Shown here: positions 1 through 5,514 of the stretch, in pieces
How positions within the stretch are numbered: position 1 is the stretch's first letter
Layout of the letters: each line of letters starts with the position of its first letter
NCBI RefSeq assembly: GCF_005518285.1
Contig: NZ_SJDU01000070.1
Span: 1-8,304, forward strand
Source of the DNA: Brachyspira catarrhinii
Lineage (GTDB): Bacteria; Spirochaetota; Brachyspiria; Brachyspirales; Brachyspiraceae
Direction of reading: 5' to 3'
DNA: 8,304 nt
Translations under genes and position numbers: made by a program
The notes under the pieces: generated by a model
Databases searched by the model: none
Told to the model about the DNA's origin: nothing
Seen by the model: the letters and a program-made list of their open reading frames with translations, nothing else

Positions 1-200
1 AGTTTTTCTATTTCTTTATCGAGCCTTGAAAGTTCCATTAAAATTTCGTCCGATTTTATATTTCTAATAAATGTGAATACGCTTATAACTATTACGAATA
101 ATATTATAATTATAAAAAGCGAACCGATAGGGTAGGTTTTTGTTTCTATTTTTTCAATATTTTCAATTTTTGTTTTATTTTCTTTTAATCTCTTTCTCAT
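1..200 (-). CDS. FtsL-like single-pass division protein, 5' part only
   Basis: Reading leftward from an ATG at 200-198, 66 complete codons are open before the window ends, so the C-terminus is missing. The product has a Lys/Glu-rich cytoplasmic segment (about residues 1-24), one hydrophobic transmembrane stretch (about 27-45, rich in Ile, Val, Leu and Phe), then a charged segment with spaced Leu/Ile (about 50-66) that looks like the beginning of a coiled coil. Size class, topology and position immediately 3' of rsmH all match FtsL, the bitopic divisome protein that pairs with FtsB by a leucine-zipper-like coil in the periplasm. FtsL sequences are poorly conserved, so the call rests on topology and synteny rather than motifs. 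The start is supported by AGAGG six bases upstream. The gene begins 15 bp after the rsmH stop, so the two are probably co-transcribed. Confidence 0.6.
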   Translation of the reverse strand, partial: MRKRLKENKTKIENIEKIETKTYPIGSLFIIIILFVIVISVFTFIRNIKSDEILMELSRLDKEIEK

Positions 201-206
201 GATTAG

Positions 207-211
207 CCTCT
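207..211 (-). promoter_or_regulatory. Ribosome binding site of the ftsL-like gene
   Basis: AGAGG on the minus strand lies 6 bases before the ATG at 200. It fixes the start of this edge-truncated gene and lies in the short gap just after the rsmH stop codon. Confidence 0.6.
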
Positions 212-215
212 ATTT

Positions 216-1115
216 CTATAATAATTGCGCCGCTCTCATTTTTGCGCTTCTGCTTGCGGGATTTAATTTTATCTCTTCTATTGTCGGAGTTAAAACTTTA
301 GAATTTATTAGTCTAAATATTCCTTCTTTATTTTTTGTTTTTTCATTGTCTTTAAAAAATCTTTTTACAATTCTGTCTTCCAAAGAATGATAACTTATTA
401 TGACTATCACTCCGTATTTTTTTAAAATATTTTTTATATTTTCTATCGATTTTTTTAATATATTAAGTTCGTCATTAACTTCTATTCTCACCGCTTGAAA
501 TATTAAAGTGGCGGGATTTATTTTTCCGTATTTTTTAGATTTATCCGAATTATGAAATATTATATTTTCCAATTCTTTTGAAGTTTCTATATTTTTTTTC
601 TCTCTTTCTTTTATTATCGCGTCCGCTATTTTTGAAGGATTTTTTATCTCTCCGTATTCTTTAAATACTCTCTCCAAATTATTTTTGTCGTATTGATTAA
701 TCACTTGATAAGCGTTTTTTTCATTTATTCCGAGTCTCATATCGAGTTTATTATTTTCGTTAAAAGAAAATCCTCTTTCTGCCTTTTTGAAATGAAACAT
801 TGAAACTCCCAAATCGTAAAGCACAAAATCTACATTTCCAATTATATTTTTAGGGAGCAAATCCGTCATTTTATCGTAAGTGTCGTTATAATAATGAAAT
901 TTTTTATAATTCGATAATCTTTTTTTAGCTATCTCCAAAATATTTTTATCTCTTTCAAAACTATGAACTTCAAGATTCAAATCGAGCATAGCTTTCGTAT
1001 GTCCTCCCTCTCCCAAAGTGGCGTCTATAACGATATTTGAATTTTCGGGTATAAAACTTAAAACTTCGTTAATCATAACGGGCTTATGAATTATTTCGTA
1101 TTCAATATTATTCAT
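216..1115 (-). CDS. rsmH: 16S rRNA (cytosine(1402)-N4)-methyltransferase RsmH (MraW)
   Basis: RsmH uses S-adenosylmethionine to methylate N4 of C1402 in the decoding centre of 16S rRNA and acts on the small subunit in the cytoplasm. The 299-residue product is close to the usual family length. Family landmarks appear in order: HKPVM near 10-14, the SAM-binding DATLGEGGHT (31-40), DLGVS (101-105), RGFSF (114-118) with KLDMRLG (123-129), the PAT..FQAVRIEVNDEL block (201-216), SYHSLEDRIVKRFF (241-254), and the C-terminal NPASRSAKMRAAQ (285-297). In the fifth block, Leu204 stands where I recall a basic residue being usual (PATR). Start: the ATG at 1115 puts the conserved His-Pro-Val block at the expected distance, but no Shine-Dalgarno sequence precedes it. 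An ftsL-like gene follows as in the dcw cluster; mraZ, which often precedes rsmH, is not upstream here. Confidence 0.97.
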   Translation of the reverse strand: MNNIEYEIIHKPVMINEVLSFIPENSNIVIDATLGEGGHTKAMLDLNLEVHSFERDKNILEIAKKRLSNYKKFHYYNDTYDKMTDLLPKNIIGNVDFVLYDLGVSMFHFKKAERGFSFNENNKLDMRLGINEKNAYQVINQYDKNNLERVFKEYGEIKNPSKIADAIIKEREKKNIETSKELENIIFHNSDKSKKYGKINPATLIFQAVRIEVNDELNILKKSIENIKNILKKYGVIVIISYHSLEDRIVKRFFKDNEKTKNKEGIFRLINSKVLTPTIEEIKLNPASRSAKMRAAQLL

Positions 1116-1137
1116 TTATAATATTATCGGTTTTTTT

Positions 1138-1143
1138 ATTATA
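1138..1143 (-). promoter_or_regulatory. Possible -10 element for rsmH
   Basis: The minus strand reads TATAAT here, 22 bp before the rsmH ATG. No recognisable -35 hexamer lies 15-19 bp upstream, and the region is so AT-rich that chance matches are expected. The 139-bp gap to the lipoprotein gene makes a separate rsmH promoter reasonable. Confidence 0.3.
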
Positions 1144-1254
1144 TAAATTATTGTATTGATATTTTTTAGAGTTCTAATTTAGAATTTTTTTAACAAAAAT
1201 ATTTTATAATGATAAATTATTATAGAAAATAGTAAATTAGTTTTTATGAAAATT

Positions 1255-1839
1255 TTATTGTTTTGTAAAATCAACTATGGTAGGGTCTGCATGAAAGCCA
1301 GAACCCTTAAAGCCTGCCGCCCTCATATAATCGGCAGCACAATTTGATGAGTTATTAAATGTTAATTTGCATTCATGTTCATCATAAAAAAGAGTAATAA
1401 GATAATTTGACACTTTAGCAGTAAAGGGATAAACAAAGGTGTTGTCTATAGTTAATTTTCCTGTATAGCTATAAGGGACGGGTAAATCATTTTTGTTCAG
1501 GTATGGTTCGGGCGAAAGCGTAATATTACCATCTCCGTCAATTTTTAATTCTACTTTAGAATTATGGTGATTTGTATCATAACCTATCCAAGTTCCTTCA
1601 AGCTCATGTTTTGTAGTTGGAGTAGACGGCTTTGAAGGTTCAGTAGGTTCAGCTGGCGGAGTTTCAGTAGGTTCTTCGTTTGATTTGCAACTAATTGAAA
1701 AGAATAATATTAATGATAATAATGCGATAAATAACTTGAATGATAAAAAATTAGCCAAAGTATAGTATTTCTCTTCTCTTCTCTTCTCTTCTCTTCTCTT
1801 CTCTTCTCTTCTCTTCTCTTCTCTTCTCTTCTCTTTCAT
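1255..1839 (-). CDS. Predicted lipoprotein with N-terminal KRREE repeat, probably phase-variable
   Basis: This 194-residue protein has four parts. Residues 1-24 are a charged repeat with a 5-residue period (KRREE), encoded by 13 copies of a 5-bp unit. Residues 25-51 are a signal peptide with a hydrophobic core (about 36-49) and lipobox S-I-S-C, with Cys51 as the predicted lipidation site. Residues 52-78 are a Pro/Thr/Glu-rich spacer. Residues 79-194 are a compact domain starting LEGTWIG, with alternating beta-type segments and two cysteines (157 and 167) that could form a disulfide. The ELEGTW opening and short strands loosely recall lipocalin-like lipoproteins, but I do not recognise a family. 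Expected location is lipid-anchored in the envelope. The ATG at 1839 is preceded by GGGAG nine bases upstream, so translation should run through the repeat. A TTG at codon 28 (1758-1756) would give an ordinary signal peptide and is the alternative start. Codons such as AAG, ACC, GGT and AGG are commoner than in the neighbouring housekeeping genes. Confidence 0.75.
   Translation of the reverse strand: MKEKRREEKRREEKRREEKRREEKYYTLANFLSFKLFIALLSLILFFSISCKSNEEPTETPPAEPTEPSKPSTPTTKHELEGTWIGYDTNHHNSKVELKIDGDGNITLSPEPYLNKNDLPVPYSYTGKLTIDNTFVYPFTAKVSNYLITLFYDEHECKLTFNNSSNCAADYMRAAGFKGSGFHADPTIVDFTKQ
1771..1835. repeat. Tandem pentanucleotide repeat, 13 perfect copies of CTCTT
   Basis: Thirteen uninterrupted copies of CTCTT on the plus strand (AAGAG on the coding strand) lie immediately inside the start of the lipoprotein gene. 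The flanks extend the pyrimidine-only run to 1768-1837. Because 5 is not a multiple of 3, gaining or losing one unit shifts the frame. All three frames of the repeat itself read as permutations of Lys-Arg-Arg-Glu-Glu without stops, so the effect falls downstream: one alternative frame reaches TAA 5 codons past the repeat and the other after 19 codons, both before the lipobox cysteine. With 13 units the gene is in frame (ON). Confidence 0.95.
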
Positions 1840-1848
1840 GAGAATTCA

Positions 1849-1853
1849 CTCCC
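1849..1853 (-). promoter_or_regulatory. Ribosome binding site upstream of the repeat
   Basis: GGGAG on the minus strand lies 9 bases before the ATG at 1839. It matters because it places initiation upstream of the pentanucleotide repeat, the arrangement needed for repeat-length changes to switch the reading frame. Confidence 0.7.
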
Positions 1854-1869
1854 GTTAAACAGATTTATT

Positions 1870-1888
1870 CCGAATTTTTTTCCTTCGG
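1870..1888 (-). promoter_or_regulatory. Small stem-loop in the lipoprotein 5' leader
   Basis: The minus strand reads CCGAA, then a 9-base purine loop (GGAAAAAAA), then TTCGG, giving a perfect 5-bp stem. It lies about 30 bases upstream of the start codon and just downstream of the predicted transcription start near 1905. It could stabilise the mRNA 5' end or be a protein site. A 5-bp stem may also be chance. Confidence 0.35.
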
Positions 1889-1912
1889 TTATTTATTATT
1901 TTTTATATGCAA

Positions 1913-1940
1913 ATTATATAATATTAAAAAAAATTGTCAA
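1913..1940 (-). promoter_or_regulatory. Consensus sigma-70 promoter of the lipoprotein gene
   Basis: On the minus strand TTGACA (1940-1935) is followed after 16 bp by TATAAT (1918-1913); both hexamers match consensus and the spacer is T-rich. Transcription should start near 1905, giving a leader of about 65 bases with the small stem-loop and the GGGAG site. I see no operator-like repeat overlapping it, which suggests strong constitutive transcription with control left to the coding repeat. Confidence 0.85.
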
Positions 1941-1948
1941 GCGTTTAT

Positions 1949-1977
1949 TTGAATATTTTTCGTTATTAATATAAAAT
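1949..1977 (+). promoter_or_regulatory. Possible promoter of the ABC-F gene
   Basis: TTGAAT (1949-1954) and TAAAAT (1972-1977) are separated by 17 bp, with 4/6 and 5/6 consensus matches. A second candidate -10, TATAAT at 1996-2001, has no -35 partner and would leave a leader of only about 11 bases. The region is divergent from the lipoprotein promoter, whose -35 lies only 8 bp away. Confidence 0.4.
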
Positions 1978-2018
1978 CTTTTTAATCAAAAAATCTATAA
2001 TAAAATAATAAATAAAAT

Positions 2019-3827
2019 ATGTCAAAAAGCGTTATAAATATAGTCAATGTGTCAAAAAGTTTCGTTAATAAAATTTTGCTCGATAAAGTAAATTTGCTTA
2101 TAGAAGAAAAATCCAAAATCGGAATGATTGGAAGGAACGGAGCGGGAAAAACCACTTTAATAAAAATACTTATGGGCGAAGAGGAAGCGGACGATGGAGA
2201 GGTAATATTTTCGGACGAAGTAAAAATTGGTTATTTGTCGCAAGGGGCTAATTTTGACGAAACGGAAAAAGTCATTGATTATCTTATGAGAGCGACTAAA
2301 AAAGAATCTTGGACTTGTTCCAAAATAGCGAGCGGATTCGGAATCGACCATATTAAAATTAATTACAATATTGGCGATTTGTCGAGCGGTTATAGAATGA
2401 GAATTAAACTTGCGGAAATGATGCTCCATGAACCGAATTTTTTACTGCTTGACGAACCTTCAAATTTTTTGGATTTGAATACATTAATAGATTTGGAAAA
2501 TTTTTTGCTCGATTATAAAGGAGGATTTTTAATCGTATCTCATGACAGAGAATTCTTAAAAACAACTTGCGAAAAAACAATCGAAATAGAAAACGGAAAA
2601 ATAACTTATTTTCCAGCGGATATAGAAGATTATTTTGAATATAAAGAAGAAAAAGAAGCCTCGATAAAAAAATATAATAAAAATATCGAAGAGAGAAAAG
2701 CTCATTTGGAGAGATTTATCGAAAGATTCAGATATAAAGCGACTAAAGCTAAATCCGTTCAATCTCGCATAAAACAGATGGAAAAATTAAAAACTATTGA
2801 AATAACGCACCCCGCAAAAAATGTAAAAATAAAATTGCCTGCGGTCCAAGAAAAAAAAGGTTTCGCTATAATTTCGGATAATTTGAATATAGGATACGAT
2901 AAAAAAATTGTAGCCGAAAGCAAAAGAATTGAAATATTTAGAGGAAGCAAAGTCGCGGTGCTTGGACAAAACGGAGAAGGCAAAACAACTTTTTTAAGAA
3001 CTATATCGGGCAGAATAAAAGCGCTATCGGGAAATTATAATTACGCTCAAGGAATAAAAATCGCGTATTTCGGAGAAGACACTTATAAAAATATAACCGC
3101 CAACGACACGGTTTTATCTTATTTGAAAAAGCATGCAAAACAAGGTTTATTGCATCAGGAACTTTTAACATTGCTCGGAAGTTTCTTATTTTCTGGAGAC
3201 GATATTAATAAAGATGTTAAAGTTTTAAGCGGAGGCGAAATGGCAAGGCTGTCGCTTTTGTCGGCAATAACTCAATGCGCCGATGTTTTGATTTTGGACG
3301 AACCTACGAATCATTTGGATTTTGAAACGGTAGAAACTTTGGCAAATTCTCTTAAAGATTATATGGGAACGATTTTTTTCACTTCGCATGACAGAACATT
3401 TACAAGTTTGCTCGCCGATACGATTATTGAAATTAAAGACAAAAAAATCTCTCTCTATTCGGGCGATTACGATTCTTATGTTTATAAAACTCGTCTCGAA
3501 GCCTTAAAAGAAGAGGAAGAAGAAATTAAATTTCAAAACAATAATAACAATAACAAAAATGATATAAACGAAAATAAAAATAATAGTTATGAAGATAGAA
3601 AGAAAATAAGAAATAAACTTTCAAGATGCGAAAGCCTATTAAAAAAGTCCGAAAGTCAAATTAACGATTATAAAGCCGAAGAAAAAGAATTATTAAAATT
3701 TTTTGAAGTTTCTTATGACGAAGAAAAAAGCAAAAGATTACTTGAAATTAAAAAACTGATAGAAAAAGCCGAAAACGAATGGCTTGCGATTAACGAAGAG
3801 ATTGACGACATAAAAAGATTATTATAA
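2019..3827 (+). CDS. ABC-F family ATPase (ribosome-associated translation factor)
   Basis: ABC-F proteins are soluble tandem ATPases that bind the ribosomal E site and relieve stalled translation; some protect against antibiotics. NBD1 has Walker A GRNGAGKT (38-45), Q-loop near 75, signature LSSGYR (121-126, where the usual form is LSGG), Walker B FLLLDE (141-146) and switch His175. The inter-domain linker (about 205-265) carries the family-typical FRYKATKAKSVQSR block (237-250) facing P-site tRNA. NBD2 has GQNGEGKT (316-323), LSGGEM (403-408), VLILDE (423-428) and His457. There are no membrane segments, so it is not a transporter. An Asn-rich tract (507-522) leads to a charged coiled coil (about 525-602), as in Uup/YheS/YdiF-type members. 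The linker tip is short, unlike classical resistance members, so a housekeeping role is more likely. The ATG gives the standard N-terminus, but no Shine-Dalgarno is visible. Confidence 0.95.
   Translation: MSKSVINIVNVSKSFVNKILLDKVNLLIEEKSKIGMIGRNGAGKTTLIKILMGEEEADDGEVIFSDEVKIGYLSQGANFDETEKVIDYLMRATKKESWTCSKIASGFGIDHIKINYNIGDLSSGYRMRIKLAEMMLHEPNFLLLDEPSNFLDLNTLIDLENFLLDYKGGFLIVSHDREFLKTTCEKTIEIENGKITYFPADIEDYFEYKEEKEASIKKYNKNIEERKAHLERFIERFRYKATKAKSVQSRIKQMEKLKTIEITHPAKNVKIKLPAVQEKKGFAIISDNLNIGYDKKIVAESKRIEIFRGSKVAVLGQNGEGKTTFLRTISGRIKALSGNYNYAQGIKIAYFGEDTYKNITANDTVLSYLKKHAKQGLLHQELLTLLGSFLFSGDDINKDVKVLSGGEMARLSLLSAITQCADVLILDEPTNHLDFETVETLANSLKDYMGTIFFTSHDRTFTSLLADTIIEIKDKKISLYSGDYDSYVYKTRLEALKEEEEEIKFQNNNNNNKNDINENKNNSYEDRKKIRNKLSRCESLLKKSESQINDYKAEEKELLKFFEVSYDEEKSKRLLEIKKLIEKAENEWLAINEEIDDIKRLL
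3537..3584 (+). repeat. Asn/Lys-coding low-complexity tract inside the ABC-F gene
   Basis: A run of AAC, AAT and AAA codons gives six consecutive asparagines (residues 507-512), then a mixed Asn/Lys/Asp/Glu stretch to 522. It separates NBD2 from the C-terminal coiled coil and is probably a flexible linker. AAC and AAT alternate irregularly, so it is not a perfect short repeat. Length changes by multiples of 3 would be tolerated. Confidence 0.7.
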
Positions 3828-3830
3828 AAA

Positions 3831-4979
3831 TTATTGTAATAATTCTACTTCATGTAAAGTTTCTTCTCTGATTTCTTTGTCCGTTTTTATAATATTTTCG
3901 ATTGTAAGCGGAATGTTTATTTCTCTGTCGCAAATTTTTTGGACAATATCGAATATATCCGTAAAGCCGATTTTTTTCTCCAAAAAAGAATAAACGCATA
4001 TCTCGTTTGCGGCATTCAAAACGCAAGGATAGAGTCCTCCTTTTTTACCGCATTCGTAAGCCAATTTAAGCATAACGAATTTATCAAAATCCATTTTATA
4101 AAAATTAATTTCCGAATGCTCATGCAATTTTAATTTTTCAAAAGGAGTGTTTATAATTTCGGGGTAGGTTAGGGCATGTTGAATAGGAAGCCTCATATCG
4201 TTTTTTCCGATTTGAGCGTAAATCTCTCCGTCAACGAATTCAACCATCGAATGAATTAAACTTTGAGGATGAATTATTGTTTCGATTTTTTCGTAATCCA
4301 AATTAAATAAATGATGCGCTTCTATGACTTCAAAACCTTTATTCATCATTGTCGCACTGTCTATCGTAATTTTTCCGCCCATATTCCAAGTGGGATGTTT
4401 CAAAGCCATTTCAACGGTGACATTTTTTAATTCTTCTTTTTTAGTTTTTAAGAAAGGTCCTCCCGAAGCCGTTATTATGACTTTTGAAATCGGAGCGTCT
4501 TTGAAATGTCTTAATATTTGAAATATCGCCGAATGTTCGCTGTCAATAGGAATCAAACTTGCATTATATTTTTTTACAAAATCGTTTATTATATCTCCTC
4601 CGACAACCAAAGTTTCTTTATTTGCGAGCGCTATCGTTTTTCCTTTTTTTATCGCTTCTATCGTTGGTAAAAATCCAGCGTATCCCGTCAATGCGTTTAC
4701 CAATATGTCGAATTCAATATCTCTAACAAATTCTGTTATATTTCCTTCATAAATAATTTTTTTTTCTTTCAAATCGTTTTTTAAATCGTTCAATGCGGAT
4801 TCTGAAGATATATGAATTTTTTTAGGATTAAATTCTTTTATTTGATTTTTTAGAATATCAATTTTAGAATTTGTGGAAAGCCCGACAATTTCAAAATCTT
4901 TATCGAACTCTCTAATAACCGAGCATGTATTATTTCCTATCGAACCAGTCGAACCGAGTATAAGAACTTTTTTTTTCAT
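3831..4979 (-). CDS. dxr: 1-deoxy-D-xylulose 5-phosphate reductoisomerase
   Basis: Dxr converts 1-deoxy-D-xylulose 5-phosphate to 2-C-methyl-D-erythritol 4-phosphate using NADPH and a divalent metal. It is the committed step of the MEP isoprenoid pathway, acts in the cytosol and is the target of fosmidomycin. The 382-residue product is near the usual family length. It shows the nucleotide-binding GSTGSIG (9-15), the ALANKETLV block (117-125), metal-binding IDSEHSA (145-151; Asp146, Glu148), ASGGPF (171-176), the flexible-loop region HPTWNMGGKITIDSATMMNKG (195-215; longest part not repeated here), EVIEAHHLF (217-225) and a C-terminal substrate segment with NAANE (322-326). The ATG at 4979 begins nine residues before the dinucleotide motif, as expected, but has no visible Shine-Dalgarno. 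It lies 26 bp after the stop of the secreted-protein gene on the same strand, so read-through from the transporter operon is likely. Its stop codon is 3 bp from the convergent ABC-F stop. Confidence 0.97.
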   Translation of the reverse strand: MKKKVLILGSTGSIGNNTCSVIREFDKDFEIVGLSTNSKIDILKNQIKEFNPKKIHISSESALNDLKNDLKEKKIIYEGNITEFVRDIEFDILVNALTGYAGFLPTIEAIKKGKTIALANKETLVVGGDIINDFVKKYNASLIPIDSEHSAIFQILRHFKDAPISKVIITASGGPFLKTKKEELKNVTVEMALKHPTWNMGGKITIDSATMMNKGFEVIEAHHLFNLDYEKIETIIHPQSLIHSMVEFVDGEIYAQIGKNDMRLPIQHALTYPEIINTPFEKLKLHEHSEINFYKMDFDKFVMLKLAYECGKKGGLYPCVLNAANEICVYSFLEKKIGFTDIFDIVQKICDREINIPLTIENIIKTDKEIREETLHEVELLQ

Positions 4980-5005
4980 TGTTATATTTTTTATTCTAAA
5001 ATTAA

Positions 5006-5497
5006 TTAATCGTTTAATTTATATTTATACCAATATGAATTCCCAAGTCTTTTCTGTAAAATTTCTTTTAATCCTTTTGTATCAAATGTAGCTAAAATTT
5101 CTTCCGTATCATTATTATATAGTTCTACAGATTGTGCAGATACTAATAATTTTGTTAAAGTAATTCCTCTACTATAATTATTTGCATCATGAATTCCTAT
5201 AATTTCATTTTTTATGTCTTTTTTAAATATACTATAATCCATAATATTTCCAGAATTATCTTTTATGTATAAGAATAAATTATTATTTTCTTTTATATTA
5301 TCATTATAAATCCTTACCGAAGAAAAACCGTTTCCAACATCTGTAGTTACAGAAACTTGAAACTTTGATTTTGTATCATTATCATAGACTGTAAAATCAT
5401 GCCAATTTATACCATATTCATTATGGTGCATACCGTATTGCCATTCTGCGAAAACTATAGCGGAAAACATTAAAAATAAAATTATAATCTTTTTCAT
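5006..5497 (-). CDS. Small secreted protein of unknown function
   Basis: I do not recognise this 163-residue protein. It begins with a clean Sec signal peptide: Lys2-Lys3, a hydrophobic core (about 4-16) and a V-F-A cleavage site after Ala17. There is no lipobox cysteine, and the mature part has no cysteine or further membrane segment. The mature part is rich in Asn, Asp, Tyr and aromatic residues, with alternating hydrophobic/polar segments that suggest a beta-rich fold, followed by a short basic helix (about 142-152). A periplasmic or secreted location is the best guess. The start is well supported by AGGAG seven bases upstream. It sits 17 bp after the permease/binding-protein fusion and 26 bp before dxr, so it is probably co-transcribed, which raises the possibility that it assists the transporter. 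It appears more A/T-biased, with fewer TCG and GCG codons than its neighbours. Confidence 0.8.
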   Translation of the reverse strand: MKKIIILFLMFSAIVFAEWQYGMHHNEYGINWHDFTVYDNDTKSKFQVSVTTDVGNGFSSVRIYNDNIKENNNLFLYIKDNSGNIMDYSIFKKDIKNEIIGIHDANNYSRGITLTKLLVSAQSVELYNNDTEEILATFDTKGLKEILQKRLGNSYWYKYKLND

Positions 5498-5504
5498 TTT
5501 ATAA

Positions 5505-5509
5505 CTCCT
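5505..5509 (-). promoter_or_regulatory. Ribosome binding site of the secreted-protein gene
   Basis: AGGAG on the minus strand lies 7 bases before the ATG at 5497, within the 17-bp gap after the transporter fusion gene. It is the strongest evidence that this unrecognised small ORF is a translated gene. Confidence 0.75.
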
Positions 5510-5514
5510 ATTTA

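Noticed and set aside
199..390. Plus-strand open frame of 63 codons.
   Set aside because: Lies entirely antisense within rsmH and its 3' junction; RsmH motifs on the minus strand are decisive.
1172..1191. TTCTAA-T-TTAGAA palindrome followed by seven Ts on the plus strand, resembling a terminator.
   Set aside because: The stem is AT-rich with an impossible one-base loop, and it would act on the plus strand, where no gene ends.
1205..1224. Imperfect AT-only hairpin after the lipoprotein gene, with a short U-rich run on the minus strand.
   Set aside because: Eight A/T pairs at most with one mismatch on the transcribed strand; expected by chance at this base composition.
2157..2983. Several minus-strand open frames of 60-90 codons under the ABC-F gene.
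   Set aside because: They are the complement of well-conserved ABC-F codons, with compositions typical of shadow frames and no ribosome binding sites.
2019..3827. Reading the ABC-F gene as a drug-efflux transporter.
   Set aside because: The protein has two ATPase domains and no transmembrane segment, and carries the ABC-F linker motif.
3829..3844. AATTATT-GT-AATAATT inverted repeat between the convergent ABC-F and dxr stops.
   Set aside because: All-AT stem with a two-base loop; too weak to call a terminator.
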